Assembly: GCA_021648365.1 (NCBI GenBank)
Contig: JAKISY010000009.1
Coordinates: forward strand, 10,206-74,205
Direction of reading: 5' to 3'
Length of the DNA: 64,000 nt
From: Verrucomicrobiales bacterium
Lineage (GTDB): Bacteria > Verrucomicrobiota > Verrucomicrobiia > Verrucomicrobiales > DEV007
Below are positions 46,766-56,744 of the stretch, piece after piece. Each line of letters opens with the position of its first letter. Position 1 is the stretch's first letter. The translations under genes and the position numbers were made by a program. The notes beneath the pieces were generated by a model, which was not told where the DNA came from, did no database searches, and was given only the letters and a program-made list of their open reading frames with translations.

Positions 46766-48268
46766 ATGTCACAAGAAGCCACACCAACTAGCCCAGAAGA
46801 AGAAGTCAGCGAACATCAGCTGATCCAATTTCGTCGTCAGAAACTCGACAGGCTGCGCGAACTCGGCGTAGATCCTTTTGGTGGCAAGTTCGAAACCACT
46901 CACCAACCCGCTGCTTTACGCGCTGATTTCACCGAAGATATCGAAGTCAAAGTCGCTGGCCGCATCGTCGCCCACCGCGACATGGGCAAGAGCCAGTTTT
47001 TTGACATCGCTGACATCCACGGACGACTGCAGTGTTTCCTCAATCCCAAATCCATCGGCGACGAAGCTTTTGAGATCTTTCAACAACTCGACATCGGCGA
47101 TTGGATCGGTATCGAAGGCACCACCTTCACCACTCGCATGGGCGAACCCACCGTGAAAGCTTCCGCCATCACCGTTTTGGCAAAATCGCTACGCCCACTG
47201 CCCGACAAATGGCATGGTGTGGTCGATCCTCAGATCAAATACCGCCAACGCTACCTCGACCTCATCGCCAATGAGCGCGCACGCGACGCTTTCCTCAAAC
47301 GCAGTGCCATGGTGGCAGAGATCCGTAGCTTCCTCGCTCAACGAGATTTCATCGAAGTCGAAACCCCTATGCTGCAAGACGTACCCGGCGGAGCTGCTGC
47401 CGAACCTTTCAAAACCCATCACAACGCGCTCAGCATGGACCTCTACATGCGCATCGCTCCCGAGCTCTACCTCAAACGCCTCTTGGTCGGCGGTTTCACT
47501 AAAGTCTTCGAACTGAACCGCAACTTTCGCAACGAAGGCATCAGCCGTCGCCATAATCCTGAGTTCACCATGCTCGAAGCTTACTGGGCTTTTGCCGACT
47601 TCGAACAAATGGCAGATCTGGTTGAAGACATGGTTTGCCACCTCGCAGAAAAATTCTGTGGAGGGTTGCAAATCGAACACAAAAACGCCAACGACGAACC
47701 GATCCGCACTATCGACCTCAGCCGTCCTTGGAAACGCGAAACCTTTCACAACCTAGTCAAAGAAGCCGCCGGAGACGATTGGTTCGACATCACCAGCGAA
47801 CAACGCCGCGAGCGTTGCGCCAATCAACTCGGCGTCGAGCTCTCTGCACAAATGGAAGACTACGAAGTCAGCCAGCAAGTGTTCGAAAAACTGGTCGAAG
47901 AAAAAACCTTCGACCCCTGTTACGTCACCCACGTGCCGCGTGAACTCGTGCCTCTCGCCAAACAAAACACCACCGATGACTCCGTCGTCGATGTCTATGA
48001 GCTGATCATCAACGGTCAAGAGATCTCACCAGGATACTCCGAACTCAATGACCCAGACGCTCAACGAGCACGACTCGAAGATCAAGCAGGTGAAGAGACT
48101 CAGAAAATCGACGAAGAATTTCTGCTCGCCCTCGAACACGGTATGCCTCCCGCAGGCGGCATCGGCATCGGCATCGACCGCCTGATCATGATGCTCACCG
48201 GCGCCGAGTCCATCCGCGACATCGTGCTCTTCCCGCAATTGCGTAAAAGTGCAGGTGGCGAAGGTTGA
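46766..48268 (+). CDS. lysS: lysyl-tRNA synthetase, class II
   Basis: A 500-residue class II aminoacyl-tRNA synthetase that charges tRNA-Lys. An N-terminal OB-fold anticodon-binding domain (VAGRIVAHRDMGKSQFFDIAD) is followed by motif 1 (RSFLAQRDFIEVETPMLQ), motif 2 (FRNEGISRRHNPEFTMLEAY) and motif 3 (GGIGIGIDRLIMMLTG). An upstream open stretch of 18 codons exists, but the ATG before SQEATPTSPEEE gives normal length and an acidic N-terminus. Confidence 0.97.
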   Translation: MSQEATPTSPEEEVSEHQLIQFRRQKLDRLRELGVDPFGGKFETTHQPAALRADFTEDIEVKVAGRIVAHRDMGKSQFFDIADIHGRLQCFLNPKSIGDEAFEIFQQLDIGDWIGIEGTTFTTRMGEPTVKASAITVLAKSLRPLPDKWHGVVDPQIKYRQRYLDLIANERARDAFLKRSAMVAEIRSFLAQRDFIEVETPMLQDVPGGAAAEPFKTHHNALSMDLYMRIAPELYLKRLLVGGFTKVFELNRNFRNEGISRRHNPEFTMLEAYWAFADFEQMADLVEDMVCHLAEKFCGGLQIEHKNANDEPIRTIDLSRPWKRETFHNLVKEAAGDDWFDITSEQRRERCANQLGVELSAQMEDYEVSQQVFEKLVEEKTFDPCYVTHVPRELVPLAKQNTTDDSVVDVYELIINGQEISPGYSELNDPDAQRARLEDQAGEETQKIDEEFLLALEHGMPPAGGIGIGIDRLIMMLTGAESIRDIVLFPQLRKSAGGEG

Positions 48269-48434
48269 TGAATGCAAGGAGTTTGTAGCGATTTAGGTGT
48301 TACGCACCCCTAGGACCTGCGGAAGGGAATTAGTTCCAGAAGGTGAAAACCGAAGACAGGGAGGAGATTTAGGGAGCTTTTATAGCTGGAAGATGTTTGG
48401 AGTCCCTGGAGTATTTTTGGTGGTTCCTGTGAGG
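48269..48434. other. intergenic region after lysS
   Basis: This 166-bp stretch is followed by a transposase remnant, so there is no intact gene between 48269 and 48621. I see a short inverted motif near 48294 (AGGTGTTACGCACC) but no convincing terminator and no gene. Confidence 0.5.
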
Positions 48435-48620
48435 TTATAGCATATTATCATAAGTCGTGAAAGTATATAGCTTGAATACGGCGACATCTTCGTTGCCTGC
48501 ATACCAGATAATCTTATTTCCACCACCCTCTCTCCAATAAGTTTCGTCAGCATGCACGAAGTCCGCGCTACGCATTTTTGAAATTAAATCCTCGCCATCA
48601 TTGAAGCGATATAGGTTCAA
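48435..48620 (-). pseudogene. fragment of an IS66-type transposase
   Basis: Sixty-one residues reading LISKMRSADFVHADETYWRE then GGNKIIWYAGNEDVAVFKL match the HADETxWR catalytic segment of IS66 family transposases. The rest of the roughly 500-residue protein is absent on both sides, and no IS ends are seen. It abuts, on the same strand, an AT-rich gene that begins 2.4 kb away and ends one base before the fragment's first codon. Confidence 0.7.
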
Positions 48621-48621
48621 G

Positions 48622-51066
48622 CTAGAATTTTGATGTCGATTTCAGCTTTTCAATCATCAAAGCTACTTTGTTGCGATAATTCGCTAGGTTTGCAGGGTTG
48701 CTAGAATATTGATTCACCTTCAAAGCAACATTAGCAGGAACATGCGTCAAGTTTTGAGCCTGTTCATTATTAGATGCGAGCGCAAGTTTTTTAAGCATAA
48801 CGAGGTATTCGTAGTCTTCAATGCCGTCACGCAGGTTCTCCAATCTTAATGAAGGCAAAATACGACCATTTTTTCCAGGGTAAACATAGTTTCCCATGCC
48901 GTTTTTATACACACGCTTATTACTGTAAGGATTAGTAATATAGGGTTTCCATGGCTTGTCAGGCCATTCGTTTTGGATGTCCAGATTGGTTGTCCATTCA
49001 CGATTGATAGACCAATAAAGCACCCCGTCTATATTGTATAGATATGAGAGAGTAAAGATTATACGATTATTAAAGACAGGATAGTCCAAGAAAAAATTAG
49101 GGAATGGAGAAACGGGGTCATCAGCACAATACCACCAGAATTTGTTGCCTGTATTTTTAAAACTTTTAATTTCGTCGGTATGATTGGCAAAATAACTGAA
49201 GAGTGGTGCCCAGGTATTAAATTGGTTGATTGATTTTGTATGTGGCGATGAGGTCTGTAGGGTTTTCAATTCTGGCAGCGCTTGGTTTAAAGCCGTCATG
49301 ATTTGTTTGGCCGCTGCCTGTTCACTCGCAGTTTGTGATGTTATTTCATCAAACGCGTAAAGGTAGGAGTCTTCCCCAAACCCGCTCTTTTTCAGTAGAT
49401 CGAAACGGGTTCTATATTTTGCAATAATTTGTTGCAGGGTTTTATCATCAACTGGGTGTTTATACCGGAGATAACCCAGTGTGAAAAAATTGGCACCTTT
49501 CTTTTTCAGCTCAGGCAAGAATTTCAGTTCAGGGTAAATTTCACGTGAGTATATATTATTGGGAGTTATGCGGTATTTAAGCAGGAAATCATAGATGTAA
49601 AGTTTGTCTTTATCGGTTAATTTAGGCATATTGTACCACTTGCGATAAATTTCCTCAGTGAAAGTAAAAGCTACTTTACATGAGCTGGTTACCGGCAAGG
49701 TGAAATCATAGACCTGTAATTTAAGATCAATGACCTGCTCCCCTACTTTTATCTCACCCCTATAGTAACCCGCCACCACATCAGCAGCTATTTTTACTCG
49801 CACATAGACAGGGGTAAAGCCATTTTTAGGTATGCTTACCATTGATTGCTGCCCCTCCATGATTGCATCAGGATAATCACCTACATACTTCACGTCGTAT
49901 TTCGGTTTATCGCTTTTGATCGAGCGGATAACCCCCCATTCTACATGCTTTGCCAGAATGATATCTCCTGTAGTTGAAATTAAGTCAGGAATGGTTATGG
50001 AAATTTTTTCCAATTTCTGATCAGGATTACCAAGTAATATTATTTGGAACCCTTCGTATTCATTGCGAGCAGAAGAAATGGAGGCTTGATGGGTTAGTGA
50101 GAACTTTCCTGAAGTATAATCATCCACTTGTAGTACCCGAGAAGTGGTCGGCAAAGTGGTAATTATCATTTTTTTACCGTTAACATTGCGTTTGTAAAAT
50201 TCATGGTATTTGACCATATCGGCTAATCGTTTAAGTTCACCCAAAGGTAATTCGGCCGATTTATCAGGGCTTAAAGATGATTTCTTAATGCTCTTCAGGT
50301 ATAGCTGGCGCTGCTGCAGCTTTTGAGCATTTAATGTGGCAGTATCAAGCTTTACTAGGCGCTTAAACTCTGTGATTTCCTCTAATGTAGGTGGATTCAC
50401 TCCACTTGAGATGCTTAGTCTATCAATGAGCCCAGCAAATGAATGACCTGATGTGTTATCTAGGTTCAGGGCGCCACTGCCGATGTATGCTGGATAGTTA
50501 TTGGTGGTCAACTCCGCGGGTTCATACACTTCCCTAAAACACACTTGTCCATTCAAATAGCCGATGATTTCACCTTTGTTATCCATGGTGACCACCAAAT
50601 AGCACCATTGATCTGCCAGACTCAATGGCTTTGGACTTGTGGCAATAAACCATTTCCCCATTTGATCTTTGAACTTAAACTCTGGTTTCCCATCGTTTAA
50701 GCTGAGCCAATAGTTTATTTGTTGAGGACTAACGGCTCGATTCCCTTTCCAGAGTAATGTTCGATATGTATTGATGCGTGATGGCTTAAATACGCAACTG
50801 ATGGTAAAGTTATTGGTTAAACTGATGGTGGCAGAATTTTCGACTTGAAATTTATGCTTGTTACCTTCAAAAACAAATGCGTGGTTATATAGTCCTGCTA
50901 CAAGTGTCTGCTCGTTCGTTGCTACGTCGTTAAGTTTGGCGGAATAATTTTGCGTGGTGTCTGTGATGCCGGTTTCGGTCAGTTGATCAAACTCCCAGAT
51001 CACTTCACCCCCATATATGGGAGTGTAGGCAATTACAGAGAGGATGATGGTAAATATTTTTCTCAT
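48622..51066 (-). CDS. secreted LamG + DUF4091/GH123-like protein, AT-rich
   Basis: An 814-residue exported protein (signal peptide MRKIFTIILSVIAYTPIYG). Residues about 25-235 form a laminin-G/concanavalin-like domain (VENSATISLTNNFTISCVFKPS; YIGSGALNLDNTSGHSFAGLIDRLSISSG). After a helical linker come the sandwich and barrel of DUF4091, related to GH123 N-acetyl-beta-galactosaminidases. The barrel has an Asp-Glu pair in YLYAFDEIT and the diagnostic ending LRLENLRDGIEDYEYLVML. Codon use is visibly AT-richer than in its neighbours, and an IS66 fragment touches its 3' end, both pointing to acquisition from another lineage. Substrate specificity is unproved. Confidence 0.85.
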   Translation of the reverse strand: MRKIFTIILSVIAYTPIYGGEVIWEFDQLTETGITDTTQNYSAKLNDVATNEQTLVAGLYNHAFVFEGNKHKFQVENSATISLTNNFTISCVFKPSRINTYRTLLWKGNRAVSPQQINYWLSLNDGKPEFKFKDQMGKWFIATSPKPLSLADQWCYLVVTMDNKGEIIGYLNGQVCFREVYEPAELTTNNYPAYIGSGALNLDNTSGHSFAGLIDRLSISSGVNPPTLEEITEFKRLVKLDTATLNAQKLQQRQLYLKSIKKSSLSPDKSAELPLGELKRLADMVKYHEFYKRNVNGKKMIITTLPTTSRVLQVDDYTSGKFSLTHQASISSARNEYEGFQIILLGNPDQKLEKISITIPDLISTTGDIILAKHVEWGVIRSIKSDKPKYDVKYVGDYPDAIMEGQQSMVSIPKNGFTPVYVRVKIAADVVAGYYRGEIKVGEQVIDLKLQVYDFTLPVTSSCKVAFTFTEEIYRKWYNMPKLTDKDKLYIYDFLLKYRITPNNIYSREIYPELKFLPELKKKGANFFTLGYLRYKHPVDDKTLQQIIAKYRTRFDLLKKSGFGEDSYLYAFDEITSQTASEQAAAKQIMTALNQALPELKTLQTSSPHTKSINQFNTWAPLFSYFANHTDEIKSFKNTGNKFWWYCADDPVSPFPNFFLDYPVFNNRIIFTLSYLYNIDGVLYWSINREWTTNLDIQNEWPDKPWKPYITNPYSNKRVYKNGMGNYVYPGKNGRILPSLRLENLRDGIEDYEYLVMLKKLALASNNEQAQNLTHVPANVALKVNQYSSNPANLANYRNKVALMIEKLKSTSKF

Positions 51067-51323
51067 ATTATTTTTTATGAATTATTCGAGTGGTCGAAAA
51101 GTAGGACGTATGAAGAATACTGAAGGAAAGCCTATTCAGCCTCCAGATTTTTCTTAGGATCCGCGCAAAGATAACTTACCCAACTCCGCTTCGATTTTCG
51201 CCTGGCTTCTGCGTTGAAATTCGACTCATTTAGCCCGCTAAACTCTGTCAAATTCCGTCTTGAATCCATTTAAAACTCTCACCGCATATTCCACCAAACG
51301 GTCCTGAAAATCATAATTCTTCT
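51067..51323. other. spacer between DUF4091/GH123-like and sulfatase genes
   Basis: No gene or clear hairpin. A T/C-rich stretch (51306-51346) runs into the sulfatase 3' end. The segment CGCCTGGCTTCTGCGTTGAA (51205) looks like part of a dispersed repeat, but I have no second copy in this window. Confidence 0.4.
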
Positions 51324-52748
51324 TCACTTCTTACTTCTTCCTTCCTTACTCGATGTTCGATATTTCCGCAGATCCTGAGTCAATTTTTCCACCGTCTCAA
51401 GCTGCGACGCTTGTTCAGAAATATTTATATTCTCATCAGGGTCTAGCTGGTGGTCATACAGCATACGGGAAACAAACTTGCCATCCTTGCCTGTGTATTC
51501 GCTAAAACGAAATCGATCCGTGCGAATTGTATCTCCATTGATATATCGCCCAATCGCAGACGACTTCCACGGTAGCTCGGGGTTTTTCAACAAGGGCACA
51601 AAACTCTTACCCTGCAAATGCTCAGGCAAAGGCAAACCCGCCAATTCGCTCAGCGATGGATAGATATCGATAAACTCAGTCAGCGCCCGAGTGCGCTGAC
51701 CAGGTTTCCCCACTCCCGGAGCACGCACGATCAGTGGCGCGTGCATCGAGGTTTCAAAACAACTGTGTTTGCACCACATCGTATGCTCTGCCAAATTCCA
51801 ACCGTGGTCGCCCCAGAGAATCACAATGGTATCCTCTGCAAGTCCCAACTTCTCTAGCTCGTCTAGAACCTTACCCACCTGAGCATCAGTGAAGCTCACA
51901 CAGGCATAATACCCGTGAATCAAATTGCGCGCCATTTCATCTGAAACTGGTCCCTTTGCAGGAACTCCTGCATAGGCTCTCAACTCACCATAAGCGTGCA
52001 CCGTGCCTTTGGGAACATCCTTCGGGGGATAATAATTTTTCGGCAAATGAATGTCGTCATGATCATAAAGATCCCAATATTTTTTCGGGGCGACAAAAGG
52101 CAAGTGAGGCTTGAGAAAACCAACAGCTAGAAAAAAAGGCTCTTCCTTGTTTTTCAATCGTCGCAAATCCGCTATGGTTTTTTCCGCGATTTGTCCATCA
52201 GGGTAATCCAAGTCTGGAGCATCCGCTGATTCATAAGGAGACCCCCGCCGTCGCCGACCTTTCATTTTACCCCGTTCTTTGTGAATCTTCTGATTCGCCT
52301 CAAGCCGATAACCGAGCCCATTCCCTTTTGGCCTCCACACCTCCTCCGACCAACCCCGCGCATTGTCTTCGCGGTGATGGAAAATCTTGCCATTCGAGAC
52401 CGTGTGATAACCATTGTTTTTGAAATGGGTGTTCAAAGTCATCACTTCTGGAACCTCTTTTTCCGCAGAAGCCAAGTAGGAAACAAAGCGCCCACGCGTC
52501 GGACGAACCCCCGTCATCAAACTGGCACGCGACGCACCACACGTCGGCACCATACAGTAAGCTCGCTCAAAAAGAAACCCCGTCTGCGCCAGCTTATCGA
52601 TATTCGGCGAATGGATATGACTCTTTCCATAACAAGCTAGTTCTGGGCGCAAATCGTCCACCGCAATAAACAATACATTCGGTTTCGCCAAAACCCAAGC
52701 TGTCCCCTGAAACCAAAACAAAGCAACTATCAATAACCATCGAATCAT
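51324..52748 (-). CDS. secreted sulfatase, iduronate-2-sulfatase-like
   Basis: A 474-residue sulfatase with signal peptide (MIRWLLIVALFWFQGTAWVLA), metal-site Asp31-Asp32 (FIAVDDLRPEL) and active-site core C70-G-A-S-R74, the C-x-A-x-R form. The overall sequence (ACYGKSHIHSPNIDKLAQTG; ILWGDHGWNLAEHTMWCKHS; TRALTEFIDIYPSLSELAGL) matches the iduronate-2-sulfatase-like branch, whose members remove sulfate from uronic acid residues or other sugars. The next sulfatase gene lies 48 bp upstream on the same strand, so they probably form an operon. A formylglycine-generating enzyme gene is not in the window. Confidence 0.93.
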   Translation of the reverse strand: MIRWLLIVALFWFQGTAWVLAKPNVLFIAVDDLRPELACYGKSHIHSPNIDKLAQTGFLFERAYCMVPTCGASRASLMTGVRPTRGRFVSYLASAEKEVPEVMTLNTHFKNNGYHTVSNGKIFHHREDNARGWSEEVWRPKGNGLGYRLEANQKIHKERGKMKGRRRRGSPYESADAPDLDYPDGQIAEKTIADLRRLKNKEEPFFLAVGFLKPHLPFVAPKKYWDLYDHDDIHLPKNYYPPKDVPKGTVHAYGELRAYAGVPAKGPVSDEMARNLIHGYYACVSFTDAQVGKVLDELEKLGLAEDTIVILWGDHGWNLAEHTMWCKHSCFETSMHAPLIVRAPGVGKPGQRTRALTEFIDIYPSLSELAGLPLPEHLQGKSFVPLLKNPELPWKSSAIGRYINGDTIRTDRFRFSEYTGKDGKFVSRMLYDHQLDPDENINISEQASQLETVEKLTQDLRKYRTSSKEGRSKK

Positions 52749-52796
52749 AATACCCCCTAACTTCTATCTTCTATTTCCTGTTTCCTATTTTCATCC

Positions 52797-54359
52797 TCAA
52801 AGCTCCTTCACCGACCTTGATCCTCTACCGGGTTTTAAATCACCGGCTTTTGGATTAGGGCGCAAAGGTTTAGCTTCGACCATCTTCCTCCATTCAATCA
52901 ACAAGCGATGCATCTTCTCTACCCGCTCAGGATACAACTGAAGCAAGTTATTGTGCTCAGAAATATCATCCCGCAAATGATAAAGCTCCAACTCTCCATC
53001 CTCCAAATCTTCGATCAACTTGTAATCCCCCACCCTAATCGCACTAGCTGGGAAGCCTCCTTGGTTCCCGTAATGCGGGTAATGCCAAAACAAGGGATCT
53101 CGATCAAATCTGCTCAGCGGGTCTTTCAGTAAACTCACAAAACTCTTACCATCCACATGCTGCTCTTTTTTCAGTGGCAGTCCCGCCATCTCTAGCATCG
53201 TCGGATAAAAATCCATACTGATCAGCGGCACCTCACAGCGAGATTGTGGCGAAGTCACTTTCGGCCAACGCACCACCACCGGTTCGCGAATCCCGCCCTC
53301 ATACATCCAGCCCTTACCACCACGGAGAGGGCGATTCGAAGTCGGCCACCCTTCAGAAGATGCCAAACCTCCATTGTCAGACATGAAAATCACCACGGTA
53401 TTATCACGCATACCCAAGGCATCCAATTGGTCCAATACTTTCCCTACCGCAGTATCTAGGCTCTCTACCATCGCCGCGTAGGTCGCGTGATCTTGGCGAA
53501 CGCGGATCTTTCTGGTATCCTCTTTTTGATTCAAAAACACCTGCCGCTCACTACCCCAACGCCCAGTGGTTTCCGTTAGCCCCATGCGCTCCGCTTTGGA
53601 TTTATATTTCTCCACCAAAGCCTCCGGAGCCATCAGCGGAGTGTGCACTGAGTAAAAAGACAAATACAACAAAAAAGGCTGCTTAGACTCTGCCGAACTT
53701 TGCAGGAATTTCACCGCTTCTTTAGCGAGACGGTCGGGTAGAAACTCACCCTCTGAACCTGGCGGTAAATGATTGACGTTTTTATACGGCGAAAAATAAC
53801 TCTTTGGATGCCCGTTGTGACCACCTCCTTTATTGATATCAAAACCTTGATCAGTCGGAGAAAAACCCTCATCGGGCCCAAGATGCCATTTGCCAGCAAA
53901 AAATGTTTTATAACCATGCTCCTGCAATGCCTCCGCCAAAGTCACCTCCTCCTTCGCCATCTGACACTGATACGTCGCTGGCAAAAACTTCTCCGTGCGT
54001 TTGCCACAAAAAAAGTTGGTGGTATCCGTGCGCGCTGGGTACTTGCCCGTCATGATGCTCGCACGAGTCGGAGAACAAACCTGACACGCCGCGTAAAAGT
54101 CAGTGAACACCATGCCCGACCGTGCCAATCGATCAAGATGCTGAGTTTCATAAAAAGTATTAGGGTTATTAAACCCCACATCCATGTAACCTAGATCATC
54201 AGCTAGCAGAAAAAGGAAATTAAGTTTTTTCACCTCAGCTGCCTTGAGCGGTAGCTGACCAAGCCCTGAAAAACAAAACACCAAAGCCAACAGCAATAAA
54301 CTGCGGCAAAAGCATGGCAACAAAACTCGGGAATTGATGGAAATCATTGAAGACAGCAA
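52797..54359 (-). CDS. secreted arylsulfatase A-like sulfatase
   Basis: A 520-residue sulfatase with a long signal peptide (residues 1 to about 41), Asp54-Asp55 (FLLADDLGYMDVG) and the standard core C95-S-P-T-R99. Other landmarks are FAGKWHLGPDEGFSPTDQGF, FYSVHTPLM, MSDNGGLASSEGWPTSN and SMDFYPTMLEMAGLPL. This pattern belongs to the broad arylsulfatase A group acting on sulfated polysaccharides. An in-frame ATG four codons inside the frame is an alternative start. It precedes the iduronate-type sulfatase by 48 bp, and both could act on one glycan. Confidence 0.94.
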   Translation of the reverse strand: MLSSMISINSRVLLPCFCRSLLLLALVFCFSGLGQLPLKAAEVKKLNFLFLLADDLGYMDVGFNNPNTFYETQHLDRLARSGMVFTDFYAACQVCSPTRASIMTGKYPARTDTTNFFCGKRTEKFLPATYQCQMAKEEVTLAEALQEHGYKTFFAGKWHLGPDEGFSPTDQGFDINKGGGHNGHPKSYFSPYKNVNHLPPGSEGEFLPDRLAKEAVKFLQSSAESKQPFLLYLSFYSVHTPLMAPEALVEKYKSKAERMGLTETTGRWGSERQVFLNQKEDTRKIRVRQDHATYAAMVESLDTAVGKVLDQLDALGMRDNTVVIFMSDNGGLASSEGWPTSNRPLRGGKGWMYEGGIREPVVVRWPKVTSPQSRCEVPLISMDFYPTMLEMAGLPLKKEQHVDGKSFVSLLKDPLSRFDRDPLFWHYPHYGNQGGFPASAIRVGDYKLIEDLEDGELELYHLRDDISEHNNLLQLYPERVEKMHRLLIEWRKMVEAKPLRPNPKAGDLKPGRGSRSVKEL

Positions 54360-54494
54360 AGCATAGCCTCAACGTAAACAAAAGGGAACACAAAAGGGTA
54401 ACGTATTTGCGCCAACGATCACAAGCTACTGACCTTTCGACCTACAACTTCAACTTACCAGAGGGTTCTGGGTGCGTTTTTTTAATGGAATGAA

Positions 54495-55307
54495 TCACAC
54501 CAACTCACCAGAATCGTTCGAATAGTTTTCGGCGAAGCGCTCTATCGCTATAGCTTTCCCCGTCTCTTCATCCACATCGATCACTGCTCCGCGCAAACCC
54601 ACAATTCCTTTAGCCACAGGAAAACGACAAGGTAAGGACTTGCGAAAACGACCCACAATCGGATCAATCTGACGTCCTAAAATCGACTCATTGGGACCAC
54701 ACATGCCCGCATCACACAAAAAAGCCGTGCCACCCGGAAAAATCTGCTCGTCCGCCGTCTGCACATGAGTATGGGTTCCCACCACGGCAGAAACCATGCC
54801 ATCCAAGGTGCGCCCCATCGCTATTTTTTCACTCGTCGTCTCCGCGTGCATATCGACAAAAATCACCTTCACACCATCTTCGTCACGCATCCGTTTAGCT
54901 TCGCGCTCAGCCGCCAAAAAGGGATTCTCCAAAGGTGGCTGAATGAAGGTCCTCCCCTGCACATTGATCACCCCGACCTTGCCTTTATCGGTATCGAGCA
55001 AAACCGACCCCATACCTGGAGTTCCCAAAGGGTAATTGAGCGGACGCAGCAAGCGCGGCTCGGTGTAGATGTATTCGATGATTTCCTGTTGATCCCAAAT
55101 ATGATCGCCGCTGGTAATGACCGCCGCACCAGCACGCAACAAGCTAATACTGATCTTAGGCGTGATGCCGCGACCACCCGCCGCGTTCTCTCCATTGACG
55201 ATGATAAAATCAATCCCGCGTTCCTTGCGAATTTTTGGCAGTCGAGCCGTCACCGCTTTGCGCCCGGGTTCTCCCACCACATCTCCTAAAAATAAAATCC
55301 TCAGCAT
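54495..55307 (-). CDS. ymdB: YmdB-family metallophosphoesterase
   Basis: A 270-residue binuclear-metal phosphoesterase of the TIGR00282/YmdB family. Motifs: FLGDVVGEPGRKAV, VNGENAAGGRGITP, TSGDHIWDQQEIIEY, VDMHAETTSEKIAMG and VGTHTHVQTADEQIFPGGTA. Members hydrolyse 2',3'-cyclic nucleotides and affect gene expression in Bacillus biofilms; the role here is unknown. It is divergently placed from the next amidase gene across 53 bp. Confidence 0.93.
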   Translation of the reverse strand: MLRILFLGDVVGEPGRKAVTARLPKIRKERGIDFIIVNGENAAGGRGITPKISISLLRAGAAVITSGDHIWDQQEIIEYIYTEPRLLRPLNYPLGTPGMGSVLLDTDKGKVGVINVQGRTFIQPPLENPFLAAEREAKRMRDEDGVKVIFVDMHAETTSEKIAMGRTLDGMVSAVVGTHTHVQTADEQIFPGGTAFLCDAGMCGPNESILGRQIDPIVGRFRKSLPCRFPVAKGIVGLRGAVIDVDEETGKAIAIERFAENYSNDSGELV

Positions 55308-55360
55308 AATTGTTCTTTTCTGTGTTAAAATACCCGTTACTGTTATCGACTGCCTATCTC

Positions 55361-56698
55361 ATGCTCAAACATCCACGAAGCTATCCCCTAGCCATCCTGC
55401 GTTCTATTCTAGTAACATTGGCTGCCCTTTTGTCCACGAGCCTTTCACAAAACCCACCAGCTTCCACAAGCCCACAAAAGCCCGCGCCTCCCCTTAAAGT
55501 CGGCGTGCTCGCTCGCTTAGGCAAAAAGCCTGATTGGGAAAAACTCGATGTTTACCAAAAAACGATCACCCGATTAGAGTTCCAACAACTGCTGCAACAC
55601 AACTACCTGCAAGATCCCCAAGCAGCTGGCAAACTCATCCAAATACTGCCCGACCGAGTCAGGGTCAGCAAACAATCCAATCTGGCTGAAGCAGGCTATT
55701 ACGACCTTTTTTTTCGCACTAGCGACGATGAAAAAATCCCCGCAGCCCCTAAAATCCACCGCTACTGGAAACCCGTCACAGAGCTACGCCCAAGTTTACA
55801 AGCCAACCGAGACCTCAGCGATCTCCACATCGTCATCGACCCAGGGCACATCGGCGGAAGCTTCGCTCAAATCGAGGAACGCTGGTATCAAATAGGGACC
55901 AAAACCATCCCCGTCACCGAAGGAGATATGACACTCAAAGTGGCTAAAATCCTGCAACAAAACCTCAGCAATCTCGGCGCCCGCGTCACCCTCACCCGAC
56001 AGAACACCACTCCCGTCACTCCAGCACGCACCGCAGACCTCCTTCCCTACGCAAAAAAATGGCTCACTCGCCTACCCGGCACCCGCAAACCCTCTGCCTT
56101 CAAACTGCAACACACCGCCGAACGGCTATTTTATCTCAGTAGCGAAATCCGTCAGCGAGCAGCTTTGATCAATGAAACCCTGAAACCCGATTTGCTCGTC
56201 TGCTTGCATTTTAACGCCGAAGCTTGGGGCAACCCTAGGAAACCTGATTTTGTTGAAAAAAATCATAACCACATTTTGATCAACGGCTGTTACAGCCTAG
56301 CTGAAATCAAAGAAGATGACAGTCGTCTGGAAATGCTGCTGCGCCTACTGCAGCGCACCTATTACGCCGAACTCGCCATCGCCAACGAAGTCTCAGACTC
56401 CATGCGTAGAATCACCAAACTCCCCCCTTATACCTACACTGGCAACAACGCAAAATCCGTCAACCCTAACCCCTACATCTGGTCACGCAACCTGCTTGCC
56501 AACCGGATCTACCTATGTCCCGTCATTTTCCTCGAACCCTATGTCATGAACAACCGCCAAGTTCATGCACGCGTCCAAGCAGGTTCTTACCCTGGTACGC
56601 GCAAAATGGATCGCACTTACCGAGTCAATCTCTATCAAGAATACGCACACTCCGTAACCGCTGGGCTACTTGCCTATTTCAAAAAACACCGCAAGTGA
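55361..56698 (+). CDS. secreted N-acetylmuramoyl-L-alanine amidase, long form
   Basis: A 445-residue Amidase_3 protein with an N-terminal export signal (about residues 1-30) and an additional ~110-residue region before the catalytic domain. Zinc-site motifs are DLHIVIDPGHIGG (about residue 160), VTEGDMTLKVAKIL and LVCLHFNAEAWGN. A long insert between the first and second motifs includes a helix with RKPSAFKLQHTAERLF. The size and insert distinguish it from the short amidase at 11793-12428, and may reflect a different location or regulation. The C-terminal NLYQEYAHSVTAGLLAYF completes the fold. Confidence 0.85.
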   Translation: MLKHPRSYPLAILRSILVTLAALLSTSLSQNPPASTSPQKPAPPLKVGVLARLGKKPDWEKLDVYQKTITRLEFQQLLQHNYLQDPQAAGKLIQILPDRVRVSKQSNLAEAGYYDLFFRTSDDEKIPAAPKIHRYWKPVTELRPSLQANRDLSDLHIVIDPGHIGGSFAQIEERWYQIGTKTIPVTEGDMTLKVAKILQQNLSNLGARVTLTRQNTTPVTPARTADLLPYAKKWLTRLPGTRKPSAFKLQHTAERLFYLSSEIRQRAALINETLKPDLLVCLHFNAEAWGNPRKPDFVEKNHNHILINGCYSLAEIKEDDSRLEMLLRLLQRTYYAELAIANEVSDSMRRITKLPPYTYTGNNAKSVNPNPYIWSRNLLANRIYLCPVIFLEPYVMNNRQVHARVQAGSYPGTRKMDRTYRVNLYQEYAHSVTAGLLAYFKKHRK

Positions 56699-56744
56699 AA
56701 CCTACCTATTTAGATATGCCTACAACAAGCGCCACCCCCCATCA

